The translations under genes were made by a program, and so were the position numbers. A stretch of 22,941 bases of DNA, taken from a virus. Every line of letters starts with the position of its first letter. Positions within the stretch are counted from its first letter, which is position 1. Positions 1 to 6,823 of the stretch are shown here, in pieces. The notes beneath the pieces were generated by a model that was not told the origin of the DNA, did no database searches, and worked only from the letters and a program-made list of their open reading frames with translations. The stretch covers positions 1 through 22,941 of the IMG/VR virus record IMGVR_UViG_3300010160_002841; one strand, written 5' to 3'.

Positions 1-1
1 T

Positions 2-394
2 CCAGGTAACTTAGAAGAATCTTACGCTAGAAATCCAGAGAAGATTGCCAATAGAGTTTACGCATCAAGAATGGGTAATGGAGCAGAAGCTTCAGGAGAT
101 GGTTTCAAATTTAGAGGAAGAGGTGCTCTTCAATTAACTGGTAAAGAAAACTATGCAGCATTTGCTAAGTATTTAAACAAGCCAGAAATTATGACTAATC
201 CAGATCTAGTAGCAACAACTTATTCTTTTGAGTCAGCTATGTTCTTCTTTGACAAAAACAAATTGTGGTCAATATGTGACAAAGGAATCAACGATGCAGC
301 AATTTTAGAATTGACAAAAAGAATTAACGGTGGTACTCATGGATTAGCAGATCGTTCAGAGAAAACTAAAAAATATTACGAATACGTTAAATAG
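2..394 (+). CDS. Endolysin, GH19 chitinase/lysozyme family (3' part)
   Basis: Peptidoglycan-degrading endolysin of the GH19 family, which cleaves the glycan backbone of the cell wall at the end of infection. The frame is open from base 2, so the gene starts upstream; the Met at 71 is internal. The sequence shows the family signature: NRVYASRMGNG, then EASGDGF.FRGRG and QLTGKENY, and near the C-terminus RINGG followed by a short basic tail. The catalytic Glu usually found in an early HES/HET motif lies before the window and cannot be checked. It is followed after 11 bases by a holin gene, so the two form a lysis pair. Family call is secure; whether it carries an extra cell-wall-binding domain upstream is unknown. 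Confidence 0.9.
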   Translation, partial: PGNLEESYARNPEKIANRVYASRMGNGAEASGDGFKFRGRGALQLTGKENYAAFAKYLNKPEIMTNPDLVATTYSFESAMFFFDKNKLWSICDKGINDAAILELTKRINGGTHGLADRSEKTKKYYEYVK

Positions 395-405
395 GTAAAT
401 ATAAG

Positions 406-831
406 ATGAAAACATCACTATTAATTACATTATCATTGACAACAGCATTAGCATTTATCGGTACATATTTTATGCACCTAACAGCAGACAACATCGAACA
501 ATTCCTAGCAGTAGGGTTGGTTATCTTCGCTGATGGCTTCTTTGGCATATGGGCAGGAGTTAAGAGAGAAGGTTTTCAGACTTATAAAGCATTAAGTGTA
601 TTAAAAACATTTGGTTTCTGGGTAGTAATGCTAGCGGCCATCTTATCAATAGAAAAAGGATTTACTGGAACATCTTGGTTAAGTGAGACTATTATGGCTC
701 CCTTCTTAGTGTTCCAGTTAATCTCTATATTGAAAAATGCCTCAATGGTAGGTATAGTAAAAAACGAACTAGTAGCACAAATACTAGACAGATTAGATAA
801 ACATAAAGGAGACAGAGATGTTACAAAATAA
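406..831 (+). CDS. Phage holin, family 4-like membrane protein
   Basis: Small membrane protein of 141 residues with an N-terminal hydrophobic segment (about 5-25), a second around 33-52 (AVGLVIFADGFFGIWAG), a third around 68-84 (FGFWVVMLAAILSI) and a probable fourth at about 93-110, then a charged cytoplasmic tail (DRLDKHKGDRD). This layout fits the Bacteroidota/Firmicutes phage holin_4-type proteins that permeabilise the inner membrane and release the endolysin. Position directly after the GH19 endolysin supports the role. Its end overlaps the next gene by 14 bases. The first segment could instead be read as a signal anchor. Holin is the best call from topology and context, not from a diagnostic motif. 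Confidence 0.75.
   Translation: MKTSLLITLSLTTALAFIGTYFMHLTADNIEQFLAVGLVIFADGFFGIWAGVKREGFQTYKALSVLKTFGFWVVMLAAILSIEKGFTGTSWLSETIMAPFLVFQLISILKNASMVGIVKNELVAQILDRLDKHKGDRDVTK
805..811 (+). promoter_or_regulatory. Shine-Dalgarno site before 818
   Basis: AAAGGAG lies 6 bases before the ATG at 818, inside the holin 3' end. Most other genes in the window lack such a site, so this one decides the start and suggests stronger or more host-independent initiation for this lysis gene. Confidence 0.6.
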
Positions 832-1171
832 GCAAAACTTATTATTGGTTTTAGTAATTGTATTAATTGGTTACAATATATTTACTACAAGCAGTATTAG
901 AACAGACGTTGAAGGATACAAAGCTAAAATAGAATCAATACAAACTAAAGTAGATTCAGCACAAGTAGTCAACAAACAAATTGATACTAAGATTGACTCA
1001 GTAAAAGAGAATGTAATCTCTATTACAAAAGAAATACATCACATAGATAATACCATAACAATTGTAAAAAAACAAACAGATGAAAAAATTAATACTGTTG
1101 ATAAGTTTTCTAACGCTGAGCTTGAATTCTTTTTCACAAACAGATACAACGAAGGTTTGCATACCAACTAA
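818..1171 (+). CDS. Membrane-anchored coiled-coil protein, i-spanin-like
   Basis: Protein of 117 residues with one N-terminal transmembrane segment (about 7-25, LLLVLVIVLIGYNIF) and then a long polar region rich in K, D, E, I and V with heptad spacing, predicted to be a periplasmic coiled coil. This is the topology of inner-membrane spanins (Rz-like), which with an outer-membrane partner fuse the two membranes in the last step of lysis of Gram-negative hosts. It sits in the lysis module and its last 92 bases overlap the next gene in another frame, an arrangement typical of spanin pairs. Spanins diverge too fast for sequence motifs, so the function is inferred from topology and context. Confidence 0.55.
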   Translation: MLQNKQNLLLVLVIVLIGYNIFTTSSIRTDVEGYKAKIESIQTKVDSAQVVNKQIDTKIDSVKENVISITKEIHHIDNTITIVKKQTDEKINTVDKFSNAELEFFFTNRYNEGLHTN

Positions 1172-1478
1172 GGTAGCAAGACAAGCAGCAAAAGACTTAG
1201 TACGCTATGATGGATGTAAGCAAGAATTAAAACTTACTCAAGAAAAAGTTATTAAGCTAGAAGAAAGAGAAGTACAAAAAGATAATATCATTGGACTTCT
1301 AAACGATAAGGATAAGAACAACCAATTCATTATCGGTCAAAAAGATCTACAAATCGGAGAGTATAAAAATATGACTGACGATTTGCAAAAAGAATTAAAA
1401 GGACAAAGAAACAAAACATTTTGGTATAAGGTACTCTCTTTTGTGAGTCTATCCACAGCATTATATTTTGCTAAATAA
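1080..1478 (+). CDS. Secreted coiled-coil protein with C-terminal membrane segment, spanin-like
   Basis: Protein of 132 residues. Residues 1-20 are a clear signal peptide (KK, hydrophobic core LILLISFLTLSL, then NSFSQ), with a cleavage region typical of Bacteroidota proteins. The middle (about 45-110) is charged and coiled-coil-like, and the end (about 114-131) is a hydrophobic segment followed by K. The layout would span the periplasm and recalls unimolecular spanins, but the cleavage region has no lipobox Cys; the first Cys is residue 27. The signal peptide is encoded entirely inside the overlap with the preceding gene. Its stop is followed at once by a terminator, so it closes the lysis operon. 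The gene is well supported; the spanin role is inference. Confidence 0.6.
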   Translation: MKKLILLISFLTLSLNSFSQTDTTKVCIPTKVARQAAKDLVRYDGCKQELKLTQEKVIKLEEREVQKDNIIGLLNDKDKNNQFIIGQKDLQIGEYKNMTDDLQKELKGQRNKTFWYKVLSFVSLSTALYFAK

Positions 1479-1485
1479 TTAAACT

Positions 1486-1513
1486 AAGGCTTGTTTTTAC
1501 AGGCCTTTTTTCT
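1486..1513 (+). terminator. Intrinsic terminator closing the lysis operon
   Basis: AAGGCTTG (1486-1493) pairs with CAGGCCTT (1500-1507), with one G-T wobble, around a six-base loop. The arm runs into a T-rich tract at 1506-1511. It lies 8 bases after the stop of the last lysis gene and before the gene at 1542. Confidence 0.85.
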
Positions 1514-1533
1514 TATATTATAGTTATATAAAA
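1510..1533 (+). promoter_or_regulatory. Candidate phage promoter, AT-rich
   Basis: TTCTTATATTATAGTTATAT lies between the terminator and the ATG at 1542. The 11-mer TTCTTATATTA occurs again at 6187-6197, before the GT2 gene at 6203. A promoter is expected here because the terminator ends the previous operon. The exact motif is uncertain in such AT-rich DNA. Confidence 0.35.
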
Positions 1534-1541
1534 ATGTTATT

Positions 1542-1811
1542 ATGAATCAAAGAGAAGCAATCTTTACTATTGACGAGCCAAGTCCAAAGAAAGAATTAGT
1601 AAATCACCCAAACCATTACGGAGGTAAAGATAATCCCTACGAAGCTATAAAAGTTATTGAGGCCTGGAACTTAGGTTTCTGTTTAGGAAATACTGTTAAA
1701 TACATTTCAAGAGCTGGAAAGAAAGACGAAACAGTTCAGGAGCTTGAAAAAGCTTTATGGTATTTAAAAAGAGAAATCAAAAGACTAAAAGATGGCCAAG
1801 AAAATTCTTAA
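1542..1811 (+). CDS. DUF3310 family protein
   Basis: Protein of 89 residues matching the DUF3310 family, common in tailed phages and including T7 gp1.7-like proteins, for which nucleotide kinase activity has been reported. Visible family features are NHPNHYGG near residue 23, EAIKVIEAWN, then GNTVKYISRAGKK and a helical ELEKALWYLKREIKRL at the C-terminus. It is the first gene after the terminator, and its last 20 bases overlap the start of the nuclease gene, so the two are probably translationally coupled. The family call is firm; a nucleotide-metabolism role is carried over from the family and is not shown by the sequence. Confidence 0.85.
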   Translation: MNQREAIFTIDEPSPKKELVNHPNHYGGKDNPYEAIKVIEAWNLGFCLGNTVKYISRAGKKDETVQELEKALWYLKREIKRLKDGQENS

Positions 1812-2733
1812 GCAGGTAAGCCTGATAAGAGACTTCTGTAATCCAGTTATAGATTATAATATCAGCAAATCCATATCGTATAGTCAAACTCTAGCATATA
1901 ATACCTGTCCTCATCAATGGGCATTAAAGTATGTTAAAGGATTACAAGAGTATAAGCCTTCCATTCATACAGTCTTTGGTACAGCAGTACACGAAGTAAT
2001 GCAGGAATGGTTAACAGAACTCTATGAAGGAACAGTAAAGAAATCAAATGAAATGGATTTGAATACTCTCCTACTGGAAAAAATGCAAACAATTTATGCT
2101 CAAGAGAAAGAAAGGTATGGAAAACACTTCTCTACCTCTCAAGAGCTTTCTGAGTTTCATAATGATGGTATTGAAATTCTAGAGTACGTTCGTAAGAAAC
2201 GCTCTGTTTACTTCGGTACCAAGTACTACAAGCTAGTTGGAGTAGAGATTCCACTGGTGCATCAAATAGCCGAGAATGTTTTCTTTAAAGGATATATCGA
2301 TATTGTTCTCTATGATGAGCAAGATGATAAGTATATTATTCTAGATATTAAAACATCGACCTCAGGATGGAATGATTATGCAAAAAAGGATGATAAAAAG
2401 CTAGCACAATTACTTCTCTATAAAGAATTCCTAGCAAGACAATTCGATATAGATGTAGAGAAAGTAGATGTAAAGTACTTTATCGTTAAGAGAAAAGTTC
2501 CTAAAGATCCAGAATTTGCAGCAATGGGAAGAAGAGTTCAAGAGTTTGTACCTCCTTCAGGAAAGATTAAAAGAGGTCAAGCTACATCAGCTCTTGCAAA
2601 ATTTATCAACGATGCTTTTGACGAGCATGGAAAGTATATCGACAAGGAATATGATAAGACACCTTCAAGATCAAACTGTATGTTCTGTGAATTTAAAGGA
2701 ACAGAGCACTGCCATGCAGGTGTTTTAGGATAG
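1792..2733 (+). CDS. PD-(D/E)XK nuclease, Cas4/RecB-like, with four-Cys cluster
   Basis: Nuclease of 313 residues in the PDDEXK_1 family (RecB/AddB/Cas4-like exonucleases), probably acting in phage DNA recombination, repair or end processing. The core is visible in order: SYSQ...CPHQW with C39, GTAVHE at 63-68 (H67), GYIDIVL with D170, the LDIKTS strand giving D185-x-K187, and the QLLLY helix with Q206 and Y210. C39 together with C296, C299 and C307 at the C-terminus matches the split four-Cys pattern that holds a [4Fe-4S] cluster in AddB and Cas4 proteins. All key residues are present. It overlaps the DUF3310 gene by 20 bases. No CRISPR array or cas genes are nearby, so a Cas4 adaptation role is not supported. 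Confidence 0.88.
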   Translation: MAKKILKQVSLIRDFCNPVIDYNISKSISYSQTLAYNTCPHQWALKYVKGLQEYKPSIHTVFGTAVHEVMQEWLTELYEGTVKKSNEMDLNTLLLEKMQTIYAQEKERYGKHFSTSQELSEFHNDGIEILEYVRKKRSVYFGTKYYKLVGVEIPLVHQIAENVFFKGYIDIVLYDEQDDKYIILDIKTSTSGWNDYAKKDDKKLAQLLLYKEFLARQFDIDVEKVDVKYFIVKRKVPKDPEFAAMGRRVQEFVPPSGKIKRGQATSALAKFINDAFDEHGKYIDKEYDKTPSRSNCMFCEFKGTEHCHAGVLG

Positions 2734-2735
2734 GG

Positions 2736-2750
2736 GTATATTTATATATA
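2736..2750 (+). promoter_or_regulatory. Candidate promoter motif GTATATTTATATATA
   Basis: This 15-mer starts 33 bases before the ATG at 2769 and matches the sequence at 21933-21947 at 14 of 15 positions; that copy starts 35 bases before the ATG at 21968. Two intergenic copies at the same distance from a start suggest a phage promoter. This is inferred from only two sites. Confidence 0.35.
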
Positions 2751-2768
2751 CATATAATTATATAAACA

Positions 2769-2951
2769 ATGAACACTAAGAAACTAACATCGGTTAAGGT
2801 AGAGGAGGATCTTCTACAGGAATTTAAAGAGCAATGCGTAAGGCATAAATTTTCATTACAAAAGCTTGTAGACAGAGCAATTTTTCTCTATCTTACAGAA
2901 GATAACTTCAAGCAAAAGTTACACACACAAACAAATATTAAATTAAAATAG
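2769..2951 (+). CDS. Small ribbon-helix-helix-like protein
   Basis: Protein of 60 residues. A short strand-like stretch with alternating hydrophobics (LTSVKVEEDLLQEF) is followed by two amphipathic helices (EEDLLQEFKEQCVRHK and LQKLVDRAIFLYLTE) and a basic tail. This is the size and pattern of MetJ/Arc-type ribbon-helix-helix DNA-binding proteins. Phages use such proteins as small repressors or as antitoxins, but no toxin gene is adjacent. It has its own candidate promoter upstream and is followed 4 bases later by the first glycosyltransferase, so it could regulate that region. The fold call rests on pattern alone. Confidence 0.6.
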   Translation: MNTKKLTSVKVEEDLLQEFKEQCVRHKFSLQKLVDRAIFLYLTEDNFKQKLHTQTNIKLK

Positions 2952-3060
2952 TTACATGAAAGAAAAATTTCGTTATGTTAAGAAAGAGGATCGTAAGAAG
3001 ATTCTTTTGTTATGCGATGATATTAGGATGCATTCCGGTATCGCAACTATGGCCAGATAG

Positions 3061-3897
3061 ATTGTTGTAGGAACGTCTCACCACTTTAACTGGATTAATC
3101 TAGGAGCAGCAATCAACCACCCAGAAGCAGGAAAAGGATTTGATATCTCAGGAGAGGTAAATAAGTTAAACGGTATTGATGATTCTTGGGTGAGAGTCTT
3201 ACCAAACAACGGATATGGAGATGCAATGCAGGTTAGAGCTTTAATTGCACAAGAGCAACCAGATGCTATTTTTATCTTTACAGATCCAAGATACTGGGTA
3301 TGGTTATTTGAAATAGAAAGAGAGATTAGAAATGAAATTCCTCTAATGTACCTAAACATTTGGGATGACTATCCAGCACCTCTTTATAATAAGCCGTACT
3401 ATGAATCATGTGATCTATTATTAGCTATTTCAAAACAGACTAAAAATATTAATGAACTAGTTTTAGAAGAAAAAGCCAAAGATAAAATTATTAAATACCT
3501 TCCTCACGGAATAAACCACGAACATTTCTTTCCAATGACTTCGGTAGAAGAATTAAAAGCTTTAGGAGAATTTAAGAAAGACTTATTTCAAGGGAAAGAC
3601 ATTGAGTTTGTAGCACTTTTTAACTCTAGAAATATCAGAAGAAAATCTCCAGGAGATGTAATTCTTTCTTATAGAATGTTCTGTGATATGATCGGAGAAG
3701 AGAAAGCAAAAAAATGTGCTTTAGTAATGCATACACAAGCTGTAGATGAAAATGGTACAGATCTTTATGCAGTAAGAGAAGCAATTTGTGATGACAGTTA
3801 TGTGAATGTATTTTTCTCACAAGAGAGATTAGGTACTCCTCAAATGAATTTACTATATAATATAGCAGACGTTGGAATGCTTATTACTTCAAACTAA
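3061..3897 (+). CDS. Fragment: N-terminal and middle part of the broken GT4 glycosyltransferase
   Basis: Open segment between the two premature stops of the gene starting at 2956. The only early start-like codon is a GTG at 3190, with no ribosome binding site and lying inside conserved sequence (DDSWVRVLPNNGYGD), so independent translation is doubtful. It holds the acceptor-side Rossmann half of the GT-B fold and ends one codon before the E-x7-E motif would be completed. Read it as part of one gene, not as a separate protein. Confidence 0.5.
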   Translation: MVVGTSHHFNWINLGAAINHPEAGKGFDISGEVNKLNGIDDSWVRVLPNNGYGDAMQVRALIAQEQPDAIFIFTDPRYWVWLFEIEREIRNEIPLMYLNIWDDYPAPLYNKPYYESCDLLLAISKQTKNINELVLEEKAKDKIIKYLPHGINHEHFFPMTSVEELKALGEFKKDLFQGKDIEFVALFNSRNIRRKSPGDVILSYRMFCDMIGEEKAKKCALVMHTQAVDENGTDLYAVREAICDDSYVNVFFSQERLGTPQMNLLYNIADVGMLITSN

Positions 3898-4398
3898 GGA
3901 TGGGGATTATCTTTAACTGAAACTATGATGGCAGGTAAGATGATTATTGCTAACGTAACAGGAGGTATGCAAGATCAGATGAGATTTGTTGACGAGAATG
4001 GTAAGTGGCTTGACTTTACTTCTGACTTCCCATCTAATCACAGAGGTACTTACAAAGAGCATGGAGAGTGGGCAGTACCAGTATTCCCTTCAAACATCTC
4101 AATGGTAGGTTCAGTTCCAACTCCATACATATTTGATGATAGATTTGCACCAGAAGACGTTGCAAAAGCTTTAGAAGAAGTTTACAACATGGGTAAAGAG
4201 GAGAGAGACAGAAGAGGATTAGCAGCTAGAGCATGGGTAACCTCAGATGAATCAGGAATGTCAGCACGTCAAATGTGTGAGAATGTAATCGATTCAATGG
4301 ATGAAACATTTGAAAAGTTTGTTCCTAGAACAAGATACGATCTACATAAAGTAACAGACAGGCCGAAAAAATACGTTAAACATAAATTAATATACTAG
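3898..4398 (+). CDS. Fragment: C-terminal donor-binding part of the broken GT4 glycosyltransferase
   Basis: Open segment after the TAA at 3895. It begins GWGLSLTE, the second half of the donor-binding motif, and carries the rest of the C-terminal GT-B domain. The first Met codons are at 3925 and 3928, within the motif helix, so a product starting there would lack the motif. It ends 2 bases before the next glycosyltransferase. Confidence 0.5.
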   Translation, partial: GWGLSLTETMMAGKMIIANVTGGMQDQMRFVDENGKWLDFTSDFPSNHRGTYKEHGEWAVPVFPSNISMVGSVPTPYIFDDRFAPEDVAKALEEVYNMGKEERDRRGLAARAWVTSDESGMSARQMCENVIDSMDETFEKFVPRTRYDLHKVTDRPKKYVKHKLIY

Positions 4399-4400
4399 TT

Positions 4401-5714
4401 ATGAGTAAACCTACATTAGTAGTAAGTTGTCCAGTAGATACTTACTCAGGTTATGGAGCAAGAGCAAGAGACTTTGTACAATCAATTATTGATTTGGATA
4501 AGTACGAAGTACAAATATTATCACAGAGATGGGGAGGAACTAGATTCGGATACTTAAAAGATCACAATAACGAATCCTTAGCCTCTAGAATTGTACCAAA
4601 CCTAACTCAACAGCCAGATATTTGGATCCAGATTACTGTACCGAATGAATTTCAAAAGGTTGGAAAGTACAACATTGGAGTAACAGCAGGAATAGAAACT
4701 ACAATTTGTGATCCTTCTTGGGTACAGGGGTGCAATAATATGGACCTAGTACTTGTATCAGCACAACATGCTAAAAAAGTATTTGAAGAAAGTAAATTCA
4801 ATATGCAAGATAGTAGAACAGGGCAGGTTACTGGTACAGTTGAGTTACAGACAAAAGTAGAAGTACTGTTTGAAGGAGCTGATATTGAAAAGTATGCACC
4901 ACTAGCATGGCCAGTAAAATTAAATTTAGATAGTATTGATGAACAGTTTTGCTTTTTAACAGTTGGACATTGGCTTCCAGGAGCACTGGGAGAGGATAGA
5001 AAAAATATTGGATACACTATCAAAGCATTCTTAGAGACATTTAAAAACAAAAAGAACGCACCAGGACTTATTTTAAAAGTACAAGCAGGAGCAGGTACTT
5101 CTATTATGGATAGAGAAGAAGTGTTGAATAGGATTGATGCAATTAGAAAGACTGTAAAAGGAAAGTTACCGAATGTATACTTGCTTCATGGAGATATGAC
5201 TGATGCTGAAATGAACGAACTATACAATCACGGTAAAGTTAAAGCAATGATCTCTTTAACAAAAGGAGAAGGATTTGGAAGACCATTACTTGAGTTTAGT
5301 TTAGTAAACAAACCAATTATAGCTTCAGGATGGTCAGGTCATATTGACTTTCTAGATAATCAATACACTAAGCAGATCGGAGGAGTATTAGCAAACGTAC
5401 ATCCATCAGCAGCAATAGATAAAATGATACTACAGGAGAGTCAATGGTTTAGACCAGACGATGCCCTTACAGGAAAAGCTTTAAAGGATGTTTTTGAAGA
5501 TTATAAAATCTATAAAGAATTAGCCAAGAGACAAGGTTATAAGAGTAGAACTGAGTTCTCTTATGAGAAGATGAGAGAGACGTTAGATAACCTTTTAACA
5601 CAGTACATTCCTGAATTCCCTAAACAAGTTCAACTAAAACTACCTACGCTTAAGAAAATTGAATTACCAAAGCTTAAAAAAGTAGAAGCAGATATAACAG
5701 GAGAAGGATTTTAA
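4401..5714 (+). CDS. GT4-type glycosyltransferase
   Basis: Intact GT-B glycosyltransferase of 437 residues. The N-terminus (LVVSCPVDTYSGYGARARDF) is the sugar-acceptor Rossmann start with a Gly-rich loop. The C-terminal half has FLTVGHWLPGALGEDRKN, then SLTKGEGFGRPLLE with the E-x7-E pair E290/E298, and KPIIASGWSGHIDFL, the usual nucleotide-sugar site. The last 45 residues are Lys- and Leu-rich repeats (LKLPTLKKIELPKLKKVE), probably a flexible or surface-contact tail. It follows the broken GT4 gene by 2 bases, and the two may be an ancient tandem pair. Donor and acceptor cannot be told from sequence; surface or virion glycosylation is likely from the neighbours. Confidence 0.85.
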   Translation: MSKPTLVVSCPVDTYSGYGARARDFVQSIIDLDKYEVQILSQRWGGTRFGYLKDHNNESLASRIVPNLTQQPDIWIQITVPNEFQKVGKYNIGVTAGIETTICDPSWVQGCNNMDLVLVSAQHAKKVFEESKFNMQDSRTGQVTGTVELQTKVEVLFEGADIEKYAPLAWPVKLNLDSIDEQFCFLTVGHWLPGALGEDRKNIGYTIKAFLETFKNKKNAPGLILKVQAGAGTSIMDREEVLNRIDAIRKTVKGKLPNVYLLHGDMTDAEMNELYNHGKVKAMISLTKGEGFGRPLLEFSLVNKPIIASGWSGHIDFLDNQYTKQIGGVLANVHPSAAIDKMILQESQWFRPDDALTGKALKDVFEDYKIYKELAKRQGYKSRTEFSYEKMRETLDNLLTQYIPEFPKQVQLKLPTLKKIELPKLKKVEADITGEGF

Positions 5715-5725
5715 TATACAATAAA

Positions 5726-6184
5726 ATGGAAGAAAAAATGTCAATTTGCCCACATTGTGGAGGAAATGCTTGCTATGAACAAGCAGTAACAGAAGAAGTA
5801 ATAACAAGCTTTTGCTTTGGTTGCGGATATTCAACTTCAACTCTAATGGTTGAAGGAGGAGAATTAGTAACTAAGACTCTAGAAGCATCACCAGAACTAT
5901 ATAAAGATCTTATGTTTATTGACGAAGACAAAAAAGTATGGTTTCCTTCAACAGTTACTCTTCCTGAAAAAGGAATGGTATTCCTAGATGGAAATTCAAA
6001 AGAGAGTTGGAAGTGGGCAGCAGTAAACTCTATAGAGATCTTAGAAGAAGAGAAAGCAAAGTTCCCAAAAGGTCAAACAACTAAAATGGATATGAAAAAT
6101 ATCAAGCATTTTGAAAAAGAAGACTTTATGGAAGCATTAGATGCTATAAACTTCTTTGATGTAGAAGTTGCAGAAAAAGAATAA
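5726..6184 (+). CDS. Zinc-ribbon protein of unknown function
   Basis: Protein of 152 residues beginning with a zinc ribbon: CPHC at C8/C11 and CFGC at C30/C33. The remainder is acidic and includes a segment with several Trp (WFPSTVTLP, SWKWAAVNSIEIL) and a helical C-terminus rich in E. I do not recognise a characterised family. Two starts are possible, ATG at 5726 and ATG at 5738; the second has a purine-rich stretch before it, and both keep the zinc ribbon. It sits between two glycosyltransferases, but zinc-ribbon proteins of this type are scattered widely in phages, so the position says little about its job. Confidence 0.7.
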   Translation: MEEKMSICPHCGGNACYEQAVTEEVITSFCFGCGYSTSTLMVEGGELVTKTLEASPELYKDLMFIDEDKKVWFPSTVTLPEKGMVFLDGNSKESWKWAAVNSIEILEEEKAKFPKGQTTKMDMKNIKHFEKEDFMEALDAINFFDVEVAEKE

Positions 6185-6202
6185 ATTTCTTATATTAATA
6201 TA

Positions 6203-6823
6203 ATGAAAATAAGTTATGCAATAACAGTTTGTAATGAATTGGAGGAAGTGAAAAGACTAGTCAACTTCCTCCTTTCCAACAAACGTAAAGAAGACGAGAT
6301 AGTAGTACTAGCAGATAGTCCTAAAATGTCTCAAGAACTACAAGAAACTCTTAGAGAGTATTCCTCTTTGAATCAAATACTTTTAATCGAATCTGAATTT
6401 GAAGGACACTTTGCTGACTGGAATAATAAATTCTTTAAAGTATGCTCAGGAGATTATATCTTTCAGATAGATGCTGATGAGATTCCACATATCAATTTAA
6501 TTGAAAACCTACCTACAATGTTAGAGTCTAACGATGTTGATATGGTTAGAGTTCCTAGAGTAAATACTGTAGAGGGTTTAACTCAAGAACATATTCAGAA
6601 ATGGGGATGGAATGTAAACGAAAAAGGATGGGTCAATTGGGCTGATTGGCAAATGAGAATCTATAAGAATGCTCCTCACATCAGATGGAAAAATAAAGTA
6701 CACGAAGTACTAGAAGGATTCAAAATACATGGAATGCTTCCAGTAGAAGAGGAATGGGCTCTATACCATCCAAAGACAATCGACAGACAAGAGAGACAGA
6801 ATAACTACTACAACACTTTATGA
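6203..6823 (+). CDS. GT2-family glycosyltransferase
   Basis: Glycosyltransferase of 206 residues with a GT-A fold. The N-terminus (ISYAITVCNELEEVKRLVNFL) is the standard GT2 opening, followed by a strand VVLADS. The metal- and nucleotide-binding DXD is D90-A91-D92 in FQIDADEIPH. A later region with several Trp (WADWQMRIYKN, then IRWKNKVHEVLEGF) matches the acceptor half of small GT2 enzymes such as lipooligosaccharide glucosyltransferases (WaaE/LgtF-like). The protein is short for the family but seems complete. It ends in ATGA overlapping the gmd start, so it is coupled to nucleotide-sugar synthesis. Sugar specificity is not visible. Confidence 0.85.
   Translation: MKISYAITVCNELEEVKRLVNFLLSNKRKEDEIVVLADSPKMSQELQETLREYSSLNQILLIESEFEGHFADWNNKFFKVCSGDYIFQIDADEIPHINLIENLPTMLESNDVDMVRVPRVNTVEGLTQEHIQKWGWNVNEKGWVNWADWQMRIYKNAPHIRWKNKVHEVLEGFKIHGMLPVEEEWALYHPKTIDRQERQNNYYNTL

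Larger units (their letters stand above)
2956..4398 (+). pseudogene. GT4-type glycosyltransferase interrupted by two in-frame stops
   Basis: The frame from the ATG at 2956 runs to the stop at 4396-4398 (480 codons) but is cut by TAG at 3058-3060 (codon 35) and TAA at 3895-3897 (codon 314). It reads as one GT-B glycosyltransferase: an N-terminal start (ILLLCDDIRMHSGIATMAR, then the stop, then IVVGTSHHFNW), a middle region with FIFTDPRYW and YLPHGINHEHF, and a donor-binding region SN-stop-GWGLSLTE followed by MMAGKMIIANVTGG. The second stop replaces the first Glu of the E-x7-E motif of GT4 enzymes, which is intact in the next gene. Sequence around both stops is in frame and conserved-looking. 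Either the gene is dead, or these are sequence errors or readthrough sites. Its job would be to add a sugar to a phage or host glycan. Confidence 0.8.

Noticed and set aside
2516-2728. Out-of-frame + strand reading frame of 70 codons
   Set aside because: It lies inside the PD-(D/E)XK nuclease gene, over its C-terminal Cys cluster; no independent signal.
1792-2733. Cas4 of a phage CRISPR system
   Set aside because: The fold and Cys cluster are compatible, but there is no repeat array and no other cas gene in the window; RecB/AddB-like exonucleases of this kind are common in phages.
4652-5050. Minus-strand reading frame of 132 codons
   Set aside because: It lies wholly inside the well-supported glycosyltransferase at 4401, shows no family pattern and runs against the transcription direction; other minus-strand frames (8738-9025, 13964-14203, 15222-15647 and similar) were dropped for the same reason.
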